The translations under genes and the position numbers were made by a program. Shown here piece by piece: positions 40,405 through 51,873 of a stretch of DNA of 64,000 nucleotides; position 1 is the first letter of the stretch, and every line of letters begins with the position of its first letter. The notes under the pieces were generated by a model. It worked only from the letters and a program-made list of their open reading frames with translations, was not told the origin of the DNA and did not search any database. The DNA lies in contig LT598460.1 in assembly GCA_900074725.1 (NCBI GenBank), forward strand, positions 770,749 to 834,748, written 5' to 3'. The DNA comes from Lachancea dasiensis (lineage: Eukaryota > Ascomycota > Saccharomycetes > Saccharomycetales > Saccharomycetaceae).

Positions 40405-41440
40405 TGCGTGTGAACTTTCTCTTCAATATGATGATGTCTTGTAAATTACTGTTAAGAAACCAACTCATGGCTAGATGCTAAACTGATTGTTAACTTATAT
40501 GCCAACGATGCCAAGGCTGCTTGGTCCTTCGCGCAGGTAACCATTTGTCAGTACACCTATTTGTGATTGTTTTTACTCATCGTCCATCCGCTGCGCTTCC
40601 GAAGCCCGCGGTGCGGACATAATGGGCGACGCTTACCAGTGCTGACACAACTATGAAGTGCGTCGTGCGAAAACCATTATAAATCACCGCAGCACACACA
40701 TCTCGGACGGAACGGCCTGACAAATTCCGGGCAGGAAAAAAAATTAAAGAAAGAACACGGCCGAAACGGATTTTGAAATTGTAGTACAAGATGACATGGT
40801 GATGTCAGACCTTGATTATAAGCACCTCATCACCATTTGGGTTGTTGGTAGATAACGCAGAGAAAAGCTAGTGAATGAATGCAAACGGGTGTTGTTCTCG
40901 ACGCTACCCAAATTTGTGGCGGCCGAACTGTGAGTCAAGAATCTAGACGCTTGTAGATTAGGTGTTGCAGGTGTTCAGAACACCGTGAAATAAACGTGCA
41001 AGGACTCTTCATTGACTACCAATTCTTGGCGGAATGTCAATGCTTGCGGCCGAGGAACCAGCTTACTGGCCGAACAATTCGGAAGCAGCTTAGACATTTG
41101 CTAATTGCGAGTACACCCGCTTCCGTTGTTCTGCCTCGTTTATAGTTATCAAAGTGGACAAGGCGGAATAATTTACGGCCGACACCGGATCGGGAATGGA
41201 GCGGAGATCCTGTAGAACCCAGCGAAAACCCCGGCCTCATCGGCACATGGAACACAGCGGCAAACTAACTGCCGAGTGAAGAATTGACGAGAGAAGAGAA
41301 AAGAAGATTGAGTGGCTGATTTTATGTCACGTGTGTATATGCAGAGAACGTGAAGTGTATAAGATCGGCATTACATGAATTACAGATGCGATGTACATGG
41401 CGCAACAAGTATTCCGACAGGTGCAAGGGCCTTTGATGAT
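40405..41440. other. Intergenic region upstream of the small acidic protein
   Basis: 1,036 bp. TATA-like and A/T-rich segments occur. The frames present (up to 72 codons) have no features. Confidence 0.5.
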
Positions 41441-42592
41441 TTAATCTGTCTGCTCTTCAAGTTCACGCTGTAAACCCTTAAGTACACCAAATAGGTCAGC
41501 TATGAGATCGTGAATGTCCTCCAGCCCGACCGACAGCCGCAAAAGTCCTTTGTCGATGGATGGGTCGCTGAGGGATCTCCACTCTATTAGCGATTCCACG
41601 CCACCCAGTGACGTGGCGTGCTGGAAAATTTGAACACGTTTGACCAGTTTTTTACACTGTTCGGGGTGTTTCAAGATGATAGAGAACACAGGACTGTAGC
41701 CGCCTTGATTCAACTCCTTTACGTATTCTTCAGGTTGCAAGCTGCCGTGACGTACATGAGCTAGTACTCCAGAGACCTCGCCAGCATGGTTTGCCAAATG
41801 TTTGACAAGCGCCTCGCAGTTTTCGGACTGTTGCTTGACTCTTACCTTGAGGGTGCGCAGTGAACGTAGCAGCAGGAAACTTTCCAAGCTGGCTGGGATT
41901 GTTCCCATAATCATCCGCTGCATTTTTATTTCAGCCGCCCATGATGGATCCTTGAAGCATAAGACCCCGCTGAGCAAATCAGAATGACCACCCAGATACT
42001 TTGTCCCCGAATGCATGACAATGTCCACGCCAAATTCCCAGGGGTTCCTCAATGGAGGAGGAGCCAAGGTTGAGTCGATCAATACAAGTCCGCCTTTTGC
42101 ATGGACCTTCTTCACGAGCTTGACAACATTGCAACTCTCGCCGAAAGGGTTCATCGGATCTTCTATGTGCACCAGGTCGTGAGCACTGCACTCTTGATCA
42201 ATGTCCTCGAAGGACAAGATTTGCATACCGCTAACTTTTGAAAATAATTCTGCTGCGAGATGACACCCGTGGTAGCACTCAGCTATGAACAGCTTCTTGG
42301 GGCGGAGGTAGGTCAGAATTGCATAGTAGGCCGACAACCCTGAGGCATATGCCAAGCACGGACCTCCTAGCACTGATGTAAGTACAGCTTCCACACGAGT
42401 TGCGTTAGGGTGACTTTCTCTTGAGTAAACAGGCGGCTTGTCGGTCTCAATCGATCCGCTAACCTCTCCTGAGGGAATAAGCTTGTCGTTATCGTACCGA
42501 AAGGTAGTGGAAACATTGATTGGAGGCGCAACGTCAGTCACCCTGTTCAAAAAGTCATCAGCATGAATCGAACTGGTGCTCAAGTTACCCAT
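41441..42592 (-). CDS. Cys/Met-metabolism PLP enzyme, YHR112C-like
   Basis: A 383-residue pyridoxal-phosphate enzyme of the cystathionine gamma-synthase/beta-lyase family (fold type I), closest in style to S. cerevisiae YHR112C. It contains the N-terminal STSSIHADD and PPINVSTTFRY blocks, VYSRESHPNATRVEAVL, the cofactor-holding YASGLSAYYAIL region, LIDSTLAPP and the Schiff-base lysine in MHSGTKYLGGHSD (Lys at about residue 198). The C-terminal domain has LGGVESLIEWRS and LRLSVGLEDIHDLIADL. The family cleaves or forms C-S bonds in cystathionine or related thioethers; the exact substrate of YHR112C-type proteins is not settled. The full length suggests a working enzyme. It lies beyond the YAL/YOR synteny block. 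Confidence 0.9.
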   Translation of the reverse strand: MGNLSTSSIHADDFLNRVTDVAPPINVSTTFRYDNDKLIPSGEVSGSIETDKPPVYSRESHPNATRVEAVLTSVLGGPCLAYASGLSAYYAILTYLRPKKLFIAECYHGCHLAAELFSKVSGMQILSFEDIDQECSAHDLVHIEDPMNPFGESCNVVKLVKKVHAKGGLVLIDSTLAPPPLRNPWEFGVDIVMHSGTKYLGGHSDLLSGVLCFKDPSWAAEIKMQRMIMGTIPASLESFLLLRSLRTLKVRVKQQSENCEALVKHLANHAGEVSGVLAHVRHGSLQPEEYVKELNQGGYSPVFSIILKHPEQCKKLVKRVQIFQHATSLGGVESLIEWRSLSDPSIDKGLLRLSVGLEDIHDLIADLFGVLKGLQRELEEQTD

Positions 42593-43086
42593 CCTATGCC
42601 TTTGTCTGGGTTCCAGACAAGTATACCAAATCCTTTACACTTTACGTGTGCTTAAAAGATCTTGGGAATCTCTTTTATATCAGAAGTACAAAAAAAGACT
42701 TGATTGTTATCTGTTTAACAACAAGCACACAAAAACACTTTTAGAAAGCTACGCAAGCAAAACGTGGCCAGCCAGTATGATCAGTGACTATATGGGTTAG
42801 CCAAACACATTTATCGTCCACTACAGAAAACTGGCTTATCAATAAAGACAGGCTTTTTCCAATAGCGCTTGTTGCAAGTCCAAGCAAATTCCACAGCAAA
42901 TGGCCCTGCTGACTCTTATGGGAATATCGAACGGTCAGGCTTCAGAACATGTTTATGCAAAGCTAGTGGGTTCGCCTAGCTCAACTTTTTTTTTTCAGCA
43001 CTGTGCAACGCTAGCCGCTATGGGTAACGGCAGGCGAGGTTTACTCAATTGTACATTAAAATGATATACGGGCGTTATTTTCGTTA
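42593..43086. other. PLP-enzyme upstream region
   Basis: 494 bp. It includes a 10-nt poly-T run near 42985 and the promoter of the PLP enzyme. No specific element was recognised. Confidence 0.5.
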
Positions 43087-43854
43087 TCAATATTGGGCAG
43101 TGGATGCTATGGGCCGCTCCGCGCGTGGCGGATATTGCACATCAGTCGGTTCTGATGCCCCAACAACAGCGTTAGCTGGAGGCTCCACATCTGCTGGTGG
43201 CAGATTAGCTTCATTGGTAGGGGGTACGATCTCTAAATCTGTGGGCGGTAGGGCTTCCACGTCCGTATGAGGATTCGTGCTACTTATGCGGAGGTTGCAC
43301 CATCGGGTGAGAGTAGCTTCACTGCCACTATAAAATAACTTGCCTCCTGTGGCTAACCTAATTGGAGCCATAACGTTCAGCCAGAACAATGTTGCAGTGA
43401 TATCAAAAAGCCAAAATGCAAAGAATGCCATAGCGATAGAAGCTTGGCCTGCACGGCAGTATTCCAACCAGCCACTGCTATAGACATATCGATTGCTACA
43501 GTTTATACCGCCATGGAGCGCCGCCAAAGCGACGAAAGCGGCAAACCATAGAATAGCGAGGATAACCTCACTAATGAGAATTGCCAACACACAATCGCTG
43601 AGTCTGAGTGGTATAACAGTGACAATCGCTAAGTACACGAAAGTCATGACCGAAATTGCAACCGCATACCCCGTGGTAGCATGATTGATGCCAAAATCTA
43701 ATACTTTGGCGCTCAAGCCCAAGGTGATAATAGTAAATACAAACTGCCCGATACGGAGTCCCCAGAGGAGATAGATGTTAGAATGCCACCGGTAAGGGGT
43801 AACAGGAACAGAAAGCTCAGACTTGACTTCAGATTTTGATTCTTCGAAGGACAT
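43087..43854 (-). CDS. Four-span MARVEL-type plasma membrane protein
   Basis: A 255-residue protein with four hydrophobic segments at about residues 28-50, 60-80, 85-110 and 135-160. The first contains a conserved-style WGLRIGQFVFTIITLGLSA, and the acidic/aromatic pattern suggests a MARVEL-like domain as in yeast YDL218W, Fhn1 and Nce102. Such proteins sit in eisosome or MCC membrane domains and are often stress-induced. The C-terminal 65 residues are Pro-rich with an imperfect repeat of the type LPPTDxE / VPPTNEA / LPPADVE. The ATG at 43854 is the first in frame. A palindromic TTATATAA at 43912-43919 lies 58 bp upstream. Family placement is tentative. Confidence 0.75.
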   Translation of the reverse strand: MSFEESKSEVKSELSVPVTPYRWHSNIYLLWGLRIGQFVFTIITLGLSAKVLDFGINHATTGYAVAISVMTFVYLAIVTVIPLRLSDCVLAILISEVILAILWFAAFVALAALHGGINCSNRYVYSSGWLEYCRAGQASIAMAFFAFWLFDITATLFWLNVMAPIRLATGGKLFYSGSEATLTRWCNLRISSTNPHTDVEALPPTDLEIVPPTNEANLPPADVEPPANAVVGASEPTDVQYPPRAERPIASTAQY

Positions 43855-45603
43855 AGGGATTGGTCTCTGGAGTAGTTGATAAGACCAGTCTGTGGTTCAT
43901 ATAAGAGTTTCTTATATAATCGCTGGGGTGCGAGTTTCAGACTTGAAGTTTGGCGGGCCGTTCTATAATTCCCTGCAGCGCGTATATGCTGGGATATTCT
44001 AGGGAGGTACGTTGTAGGGTTTTTTGGAGGCTTGAGCAAAATCAAGGGTTTACGCCTCCCTCACCCCGAATCAAAGGTATGTACCACAACTTGAGATCCC
44101 ATCGGCTAGATAATTGGGGCTTAAGCAGATTAATTGTTTCTTTTAGTTTTGATTAAGGGCCCAAACCCCTAACAATAGCGAGTTTACGAGAAATAACAAC
44201 GCCCTTGATGGCAAGTCATTACAGATTTCGTAACGTGAGATTACGGCAAGGAGGTAGATTTATCCAGAGGAGCCAAGGCGATGCGATGCGATCTCGGAGA
44301 CTTTGCTGCCTCTATTTGCCACACTAGGCTGCTGAAGCGGATAAAAGTTAAAGTGTACGTGCCTTAACTACACTATACCCCGTGCAATTACGTTCTCAAC
44401 CGCCCCAAAGAGATAGGCGTATTACACATTCCAGAGCTTATGTTGATGACTTACGAACTGAACCCCGATTTTGGTCCTTAGCAACAAGCTATTTTTTTTT
44501 GCCCGATGAGATAGGAAATAAGTAGTCACAATGCACACGTTTTGAAGGGAGATGCAACCCCAATATGCGCGAAGGCACAGCGTTTAGCTAAGGCACAGTC
44601 TTTGAGCGAAGGCACAGTCTTTGTTATATCCAGTGTAGTCGTCTGAAAGATAAGGGGTTATCAAGGGTCCGGATAGGAATTTGAAGGCACCTCAAAACAC
44701 TAACGTTGAGAATGTCCTCCTGGACTATGCATTACTTTTTGTATTAGAGGTTCAGGCTCATTTACTTACATAACAAGGTATAGCAAATGAGCACGCGTGC
44801 CTTTGGGAGGCACTGGCAGTATACTTTAATATCTCGGGACAACGGCGTTGGTGAACTCCAAATCGTTTGCAAAGGTGCAGTACCCCATTTTTCAATAAGG
44901 GATTGATACCAGTAGCAACTTTAAATCCTTGAATACAAAACCACTTGACCATAAAAGTGAAATTCCAGCTTTCTTAGCTTCTCGGGTAGGAAATACTAAT
45001 ATACTGACAGAATTCTGTCCAAGTCATGTCATAGTTGGCTATCCTTTGGTTGGGATCGCATGTTGTCTTGTTAACGTATCGCTAAGTTGGCCCGTTCTTC
45101 TGGTAAATTTGCTACGACATTTTGACTTGACAACCGCGATGAATAATTATTGACCGTCGAACTGCTGTGAGTACCTGGCTGGCTTTAATGAGGCGACCAA
45201 TGATTCTGCAATCTAATCGCGAGTAAATTATTGCTCATGTGTAAAGGGTAGTCTCTTGTACTCATCGATATTCTGTGCTACAGGCTACATCCTCAAATGT
45301 TGCTTTTTCAATGTTCTCTTAATACTTGGCACCTCATTTTATTGCTCGATCCACTGATACTACCACTCTTCATATTCTGTATCGAAAAAGATAGGAAGTA
45401 AACAGCTATCTGAACGTAGTATGATATCTCCGACCCTCCTCTTGACTTCGGATAATGAGAAAGAAGGCGCCAATATTATTCGAAACGTCTAACAATGGCA
45501 TGCCTCTTCTCTCTTTCGTGTCAAGATATACGAGCCTGAGTCTGATTCAAGTTCATGTATATTAGAGAATTGGATAATGAAACCCAGATTAAATTAGTTC
45601 ACC
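43855..45603. other. Intergenic region with short tandem repeats
   Basis: 1,749 bp between the MARVEL-type gene and the zinc-cluster gene (divergent promoters). It holds the 19-bp repeat cluster at 44.57 kb (separate entry) and otherwise only short frames (up to 110 codons) without features. Confidence 0.5.
44568..44623 (+). repeat. Three tandem copies of an ~18-19 bp unit
   Basis: The unit GCGAAGGCACAGTCTTTGA occurs three times with small changes (first copy ending in CGTTTAG, second starting CTAAGG). A short minisatellite in an intergenic region, possibly upstream of the zinc-cluster gene. Confidence 0.75.
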
Positions 45604-46935
45604 ATGCCGCTGTCAAGGACAAGATCAAGCCACAAACAACTATCACGCAAGAAAGCTTGCATACCATGCTCTAAGGCGAAAGTGAGGTGCGATCAGCGCC
45701 GTAAGCACTGCTCGCGGTGCCTTGGTCGTAGAGTATCGAGCCAATGCCGCTACCCCGATTCACTGGACATCGATACCAATGATGGGCGCTTGCCACAAGA
45801 CAACTGCGAGAAAAGTGTAATTACTCCTTTGAATGTCGCGCTCTGTAGCGGTGTTGATAATTTTAATACTGATCTCGTGGGAGCACAGAAGGACTTAAAA
45901 CCCGTTGTACCAGTACCAGTTTGTACGGCCGACAAATACAATTGTGGAGAGATCACCCCGTCTACGCTGACAGAACATCTCACTGATGCAAATAGATACC
46001 ATCTTGAAGATGAAAAACCTTTCAGATTTGAGGAACTGGATCTTATTTGCACGGTAAACTACCAAGAGATACAAAACAGATGGCTCAACAATTATATCCC
46101 ACCCTTGGATCATGAAGTTAAAAACTACCCTTCCAATGTAACGTCTTTCATTTCCAAAATGCTTCGTGCATATTCCTCAATGCCAATCAGAAGAGAAGCT
46201 TTTCCGCCTTTTGTTCACATCTCTCAAAACTCTCCGGTTGATCTGCCAACCCCGCTAGCAGTGTGTCTCAGCTTAATGCGAATGTTTCATAATAGAGTTC
46301 CTTCTCAGGACTTTGTCATAAAAGATGCCCTCGCTAGGGAAATGTCTCGTCTATACCAACAGCATGGGTCCTTTGACGAGGTTAATCTCCTAGCCGCATT
46401 CCAAGCTTACTTAATTTATTCTATGGCAACTTTCTTTGAGTTTGATCAATGCAAACCAACAGGACTACACCAAGCTATGGTAAACCTACAGAATATAGCA
46501 TGTGAAGTCTCAAAACGTGGCATCTGTTGTTCGGCCGAAGTAAGCCGTTCAATACCAAAATGGGAGTCCTGGATTGTTGCCGAAGCCAAGAGGCGTACAA
46601 TATTCACAATGTACTTATTTGATAGCCTACTCTGCTCACATGATGGGCTACCAACGTTTTTGGCCAAAGAGCTCAAAGGCACCTTCGCACCCTCTAGTGG
46701 GTCCTTATGGCGAGCTACAACAAGGAAAAGGTGGAATGAGCTATATCAAAGATATCTATGTGAATGGGGCAGTGATGGGCCTCTGGTAATTGATGAGCTT
46801 TGGCCTGTGCCATCTGACATATGCGGTCAGGAGTTGAAACGAAGGCGAATAAGAATAGACCACTGGCTCACAGAAGTCGACGACTATGGAACTATGCTTT
46901 TTGCGATTACGTCATGTACTCATGGTGACCAATAA
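45604..46935 (+). CDS. Zn2Cys6 fungal-type transcription factor
   Basis: A 443-residue nuclear regulator with an N-terminal zinc cluster starting at about residue 18. The motif is ACIPCSKAKVRC followed by a CxRC-type second half: spacing C-X2-C-X6-C-X6-C-X2-C-X8-C with a basic loop. The rest resembles the fungal-specific middle domain, with a helix-rich region including SWIVAEAKRRTIFTMYLFDSLL, where the WxxAExxRR pattern is typical. No gene name can be given. The length is short for the family, and the frame ends soon after a WLTEVDDYGTMLF segment that would be near the C-terminus. It lies in the subtelomeric zone next to a multi-pass membrane protein, so a link between regulator and neighbour is possible but unproven. 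Confidence 0.88.
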   Translation: MPLSRTRSSHKQLSRKKACIPCSKAKVRCDQRRKHCSRCLGRRVSSQCRYPDSLDIDTNDGRLPQDNCEKSVITPLNVALCSGVDNFNTDLVGAQKDLKPVVPVPVCTADKYNCGEITPSTLTEHLTDANRYHLEDEKPFRFEELDLICTVNYQEIQNRWLNNYIPPLDHEVKNYPSNVTSFISKMLRAYSSMPIRREAFPPFVHISQNSPVDLPTPLAVCLSLMRMFHNRVPSQDFVIKDALAREMSRLYQQHGSFDEVNLLAAFQAYLIYSMATFFEFDQCKPTGLHQAMVNLQNIACEVSKRGICCSAEVSRSIPKWESWIVAEAKRRTIFTMYLFDSLLCSHDGLPTFLAKELKGTFAPSSGSLWRATTRKRWNELYQRYLCEWGSDGPLVIDELWPVPSDICGQELKRRRIRIDHWLTEVDDYGTMLFAITSCTHGDQ

Positions 46936-47666
46936 GCGGTACTAGTTAGCAGATAGTGTCGAGGTACAGGAGCAAGATGGGGACAGGAGTGGAGAATATT
47001 GAGTGACTACGAAGAGCCACACCGAGCGCTCACTTCTTGAAAAGTTTGCATTCTTTCGGGCGCTCCTTTCTAGCGCCTTGAAGTACCAATACGTTATGCA
47101 AATATAATGAAATTGCCTCCTCCGATCATTTTTCTTTCTTTGGCGATACGTGGTAGATTGATTGACACTTCAACTCAACGCCAAAAATCCGGTGATGGAC
47201 CGGTTTTTCCGAAAGGCCCTCAACTTTGCATTCTTCATGTGGAGGTTATAATATGTGGACCAAACGTTTTGATTACGGCAACCCTTTTTTTCTTACCTAA
47301 TTGCATTTCTTGGCAAGTGTGGAGAGCAGCACAATACAATATCTCACCCCTCTCTCTTGATCAGTGCATTCTCTGCAGTCACATATCACCCAAAAAGATC
47401 CTGACCGAAGGCACGATAAATCTCGGCCTTTTGTGAGGTTATTTTTTTTTCTGTTCTCATATTTTTTTGTCCCTTAATGTAGGAAGTAGTTAGGACTACG
47501 TACGTAATGAAAATATAATGAAGGTACTTAAATAAAAATAAATTTATATATATGTACCGATCGTAGTGATAACGCTTTCTGATTAACACTACAAATGAGA
47601 GATTTCCCGCTCACTTCTTTACGAAGAAGTTTTTCTCAACAATTGGATTTTGTTTGTTAACTAACA
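46936..47666. other. Intergenic region upstream of multi-pass membrane gene
   Basis: 731 bp. A TATATATA-type element at about 47545-47552 lies about 115 bp before the next ATG. Runs of T occur near 47440-47470. A 109-codon frame at 47107 has no features. Confidence 0.5.
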
Positions 47667-48578
47667 ATGGATCGTGGTGGGATACCTGCAATCGTATTTT
47701 TGGTCCTTTATTTTGTGCTGTTTTCATGGGTTACATTCTTGCTTTTAACCAAGCGAGTTCTCTGGAGATCTCGGTATACATCCATTTTTGTGCACACACT
47801 ACTTCGTCTGGCAGCTCAAATCTGTGGAATTGGATATGGAGTAGCAGGTGTTGAGCATATCAATTGGCTGATAGCCTACCTAGTTTTTGGCGCAGAAGGC
47901 TATTTCACTCTAGTTTGGTGTGCGTATCGCTTTTTGATAGCCTTTCAGAACGAAATTTTGGGCAATTCATGGATTGAACCCAAAAAAGATTGTGGATTTT
48001 GGAGCTACTACCGAGTTTTACGTGCATACCCAGTTCTTTACATCTACTATCTCTTGGCGGCTGCTAATGGCCTGATCATTGCCGGATCAGTTAAGGGAAC
48101 CAACAGCAGCCTTTCAGACTCATCTAGGGAGCACGAGCTCCGTGTTGGACGGGCGCTGCGCGACGCGGGAACAGCAATCTTTATGGCACTGGTTGTACTC
48201 TTTGCAGCATTCACTCAAAAATCGTATATGGCTCGTAGGGGTGCGTATACTCGGGCTCAGTCTCATTTTCTCCTAATCTTAGGGCTCACGGCAGTTCCGC
48301 TTCTCATTAGAGGTGTATATGGGATTTTAGGAACCGAGCTCAGGTCGTGGAACTATGCCTTACCCGAGGCGTACGACGGAGGCGGCTTGAGAGCTGGTGC
48401 TCTTGCTGCGGAATATGTGCTGGGTACAAGTATGGAATGGGTTACTTGTTTAACGCTTTTATCCACGAGTTTTATTTCGATTACCAGTGGTGCAAATGAA
48501 CCACTGGACTTTGATGACAAAGCAAGGATGAATTCTAAGGGAGAATTGGACCAAGAATTAGATGAAGAGGCAAAGTAG
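47667..48578 (+). CDS. Multi-pass (about seven-span) membrane protein, function unknown
   Basis: A 303-residue protein with about seven hydrophobic segments: residues about 7-28, 40-62, 66-88, 120-144, 170-190, 205-228 and 255-280. The segment following the sixth span, RGVYGILGTEL, and the short acidic C-terminus (ELDQELDEEAK) are distinctive. The topology resembles the 7-TM families common in filamentous fungi, such as RTA1-like lipid exporters or related uncharacterised proteins. I do not recognise a specific family signature. The start at 47667 is the first ATG and leads straight into the first span. An origin by transfer from filamentous fungi is possible and is raised only as a question. 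Confidence 0.8.
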   Translation: MDRGGIPAIVFLVLYFVLFSWVTFLLLTKRVLWRSRYTSIFVHTLLRLAAQICGIGYGVAGVEHINWLIAYLVFGAEGYFTLVWCAYRFLIAFQNEILGNSWIEPKKDCGFWSYYRVLRAYPVLYIYYLLAAANGLIIAGSVKGTNSSLSDSSREHELRVGRALRDAGTAIFMALVVLFAAFTQKSYMARRGAYTRAQSHFLLILGLTAVPLLIRGVYGILGTELRSWNYALPEAYDGGGLRAGALAAEYVLGTSMEWVTCLTLLSTSFISITSGANEPLDFDDKARMNSKGELDQELDEEAK

Positions 48579-49620
48579 CAAACTTTGCTTGCCATGTAAA
48601 AGGAATCATGCTAACCGGACTATCATACAAGTGAATTGTAAAATTTTCTCGAACACTAATTTCTGCTTAGCGTCGCGGGATGGAGTACTGAAAAGATATT
48701 TGTACAGACAATAAGGTTGAAGAGAGTAGTTCAAACCCACAAATTTTATTCAATTTCTCCGATGAATCCCTAATATCTTCTCTCAATTGTTATTTTATTA
48801 CACAGGACTTAATAACTCAAGCTAATTTTTTGTCAGGGTGGCCAAAGGTTTTTGAGCTTTTTGCTTGGCAACAAGTGTAGTTTTCAGGCCTTTGCCCCTT
48901 TTCATATGTTTTATCTTTGCATAGCTCACTTTATTTGTTTGTTAAATAGACTTGTAGAATCACATTATGTGAACTATTCTAAGTCTCAGCTAGAGAAGCT
49001 GTAAAGAGCCGGGACGTGAGCATAAACTTGAAGGCTGGAATTCTCCTTGTTAGTTGCTTAGATGTAAACAATAGCACTAACCGCTTTATTAGTGATCAAT
49101 AGTTCGCTAAAAACGTATAGTATTTTAACATATCAACTGAAATTAGTTCATAGTAACCTTTGAGGGGACTCAGTGTTTTCGTTGGATAGTTCACCGAGAA
49201 ACCTGGCAACAATACAGGTTCTAGATGTCTGTAGTTTGAGCTATATCTTGATGATAATTTGGACCTTTGTGATATTGGTTCACCCAATCCATCGAATAGG
49301 TTGTATTTCAAACCAAGATTAAAGCTAAGAGTAATCTCACTAGTGTCTGCAGAAACACCTGCAATATATATTGAAAGTTATCGGCGATTATTCAGACTAT
49401 GTTAAGAGAATCATCCTACTACTAAGGCCGAACGCTCCACTATTCATTGACTATTCATACTCTTCTCACTCCGTTAACTGACACTAGTCTTGTCACTTTG
49501 TAATTAACTGTTACGAATTATTATTACAACCATGTAAATTGGACAATAAGATGGCACGAGATGGAGACAGTTGATACATAGATATTTAAATATTTTTTGC
49601 TTGCTTATTTGAATTATTAT
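48579..49620. other. A+T-rich intergenic region
   Basis: 1,042 bp, strongly A+T-rich, with no frame beyond 71 codons. It ends at the first LTR-like repeat. Confidence 0.5.
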
Positions 49621-50067
49621 TGTTGGGAATGATGTGAGTTATAAGGAACTGATGGTGATGTGCGCCTAATCGCATAATCGGCGTCAGGAAATATGTGACA
49701 CAGTGGTACAGAATGATAGTACATAACAGAGGCCATACAAATCGACTTACCATCAAAGACAAGTCGAAGAGAGCTGCTGGTGTCCAATGGGATTGGCGAT
49801 TGATAAGTTATCGGCATTGCGCTGCGATCCATCGATAATAGAATGATCTAGAACGGGTGATTAATAATTGTGTTGACCAGAGTTACCGAATGAGAGTTGT
49901 ATAAATAACAGGCGTTTGTTCAGATAACTGAACAGCTCTAATGCGTAAAATAATGACGGAGAGATGAATCGAATTCCCTAGATCCAAGTTACTCATCTTA
50001 TAATAACTATGTCCGACTAACATAATAAATTTAGTAAGCTTTCTACTAATGAATCAGATTCGCTTCA
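49621..50067 (+). repeat. LTR-like repeat, copy 1 (about 447 bp)
   Basis: It begins TGTTGGGAATGATGTGAG and ends near CGCTTCA, the TG...CA form of Ty-type LTRs. It shares long stretches with the copies at 55491, 57752 (reverse) and 58089, for example ATCGCATAAT with GTCAGGAAATATGTGACACA, and near the end TTCCCTAGATCCAAGTTACT. An ATG near the 3' end starts a very short frame, cut by a stop here. No internal retrotransposon region is attached and no clear target duplication is seen, so it is probably a solo LTR. Confidence 0.8.
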
Positions 50068-51873
50068 ATAATTGTCATGGTGTGTTTAGTGTAGGTAAAG
50101 AAACGCAAAGCTCATTATTAAGAAATGCGGTGTTAACTCCACGCTGGTTCTCAGAAGTAAGTTTAGAAAAAATGAATGTTTCCATACAATAGCTTGCTCT
50201 TTTGCATGGATCAAAACTAATAGGACGAGAATGGGCTTAGGCTGCGTTTGAGCAATCAGATAATCAGATATCATCAGAGATTTGTCGATCATAGAAAAAA
50301 TTGGACCTATACTCTGCATGCCCACGTATCTACACGCTTCTTTCTCATGAAAACCGTTAAGCTTATCAAAGCTTGACAAGAGATTTATGCCAATCTCCTC
50401 GAGAAAATGGTACGTCCGACACATATGCTAAATAAATCTCGACAAATCAACCTTTAACCAGGCTTATCGCTTTTAGACGGATAAACATCGTCAAAGTTAA
50501 GCCATCAAATATATTTGTGACTGACTTTGGGGGCAGTTGAAAATTTCCAAATTCTCACAGCATGCAGCCAATTCAAATTTCAAAAATCAATATTAATAAC
50601 TTACAAGAATGCGTCAGTTGCCTTCATCAGTTAATTATGGAAAGGTTTTTACAAACCCGAGATTAATCGAGTTTGTTCCCAAAAAGCTATCTTAGCAGCT
50701 TAACGATATTTATCTGCCTGTAAAGAAGCCATTAAAAGAGTTCCATCTAAGAGCCTCGGAAATTGAACTTTTCCTTAAAAGTTACACTAGTTGTACTCTC
50801 CAAGTCATGGATCAAGGCTTGAAAAGAGACATAATAATTAGTACGTGGATAAAATGGCTTGGGGCATCGTCGCTCTTAAGACAAAGAGCCAAATTCAAGA
50901 TCATATAGCCGTTTCGATGGACTCGCTAGTACAGAAATGAAGACACCAACATGCCGCCGCACCATTGGCCTATATTTTAATTCAGCTTCTTGCCCATTAT
51001 GTGTACCGTTGCAAAATATACCCAAGTACAAATGAGGTTGGTAATTCGCTTGTTGACGGTAGTGCAGTCAACAGAATAAAGTAAACAATCAAATTTTCAA
51101 GTAAGCTTGCCCCACTCGAGTTGAAGTACATTTTTTTACAGTTTGATGGGCCCTTGTATAACGTTGATTTTGAAATGGAAAAATGAGCAAAATGTACCAG
51201 CTCCAAAGGGGCCCTCAAGCAACCGTTAAAATATCTCCACCTTTTGAATCCGCTTGACTAATGGTATTCCACTGTTTGTGTCATTTTTTGGACAGTAGAG
51301 GCTTTCTACTGGAATGGTTCTTTCATCGGTGAGGTAATTTGTGTCTACCTTAATACGCTTCAATACGTCTTTTCCAACTTTTACGTTAAATTTGGTGGTC
51401 TTAGCCTAATCTGTGCCAGAACGCTATAAAATGATTTTTATAGCTAGCGATACTGATGAAGGTCTAACCATCCGTCAAATTGTTTGGCCCTAAGTCAAAC
51501 TGAGCGCCCCCGCGCCCTTTGGCTAAGTTCTTGTTTCTCGTTGGTGGTAAGCATTCCTCGTTATTGCACAGGAATTTTCACCCTCGGATCAGGCGGCCGA
51601 AAAGGCCAATAAGTTGGCCCAGGTCTTAAATCTTAACATAGATCAGAGCTTGGAATTTTAAATTGGTTGTAATTCCAGACGGAAGCCCGAATTAAGGTCG
51701 CGCCGGAAACCGACCCTACTTTTGATGTTTTAAGGGTTCTGTCGTAGCACCGGAGGGGAGTTTTGATATTCAATCCGATGAATCGCATGCATATAAACAT
51801 GGAGTCAAGGTTATGCTATATGCACAGTTGAGTATCTAAGCGTTCTTAAGAAATCAAAGCCTGGTCTCATAAC
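50068..51873. other. Sparse region with a possible gene relic; ADH promoter at right
   Basis: About 1.8 kb. A 112-codon minus-strand frame at 50086-50424 looks protein-like (LIAQTQPKPILVLLVLI) and may be the end of a decayed gene, but cannot be assigned. A TATAAA at 51792-51797 lies about 77 bp before the ADH6-type start. Nothing else is supported. Confidence 0.45.

Noticed and set aside
47107-47436. 109-codon frame between the zinc-cluster and multi-pass genes
   Set aside because: No start context, no motif, and it overlaps the likely promoter and terminator sequence.
49000-49620. tRNA or RNA gene in the A+T-rich gaps
   Set aside because: I looked for A-box and B-box patterns in the long gaps and found no match with a cloverleaf context. 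A covariance-model search would be decisive.
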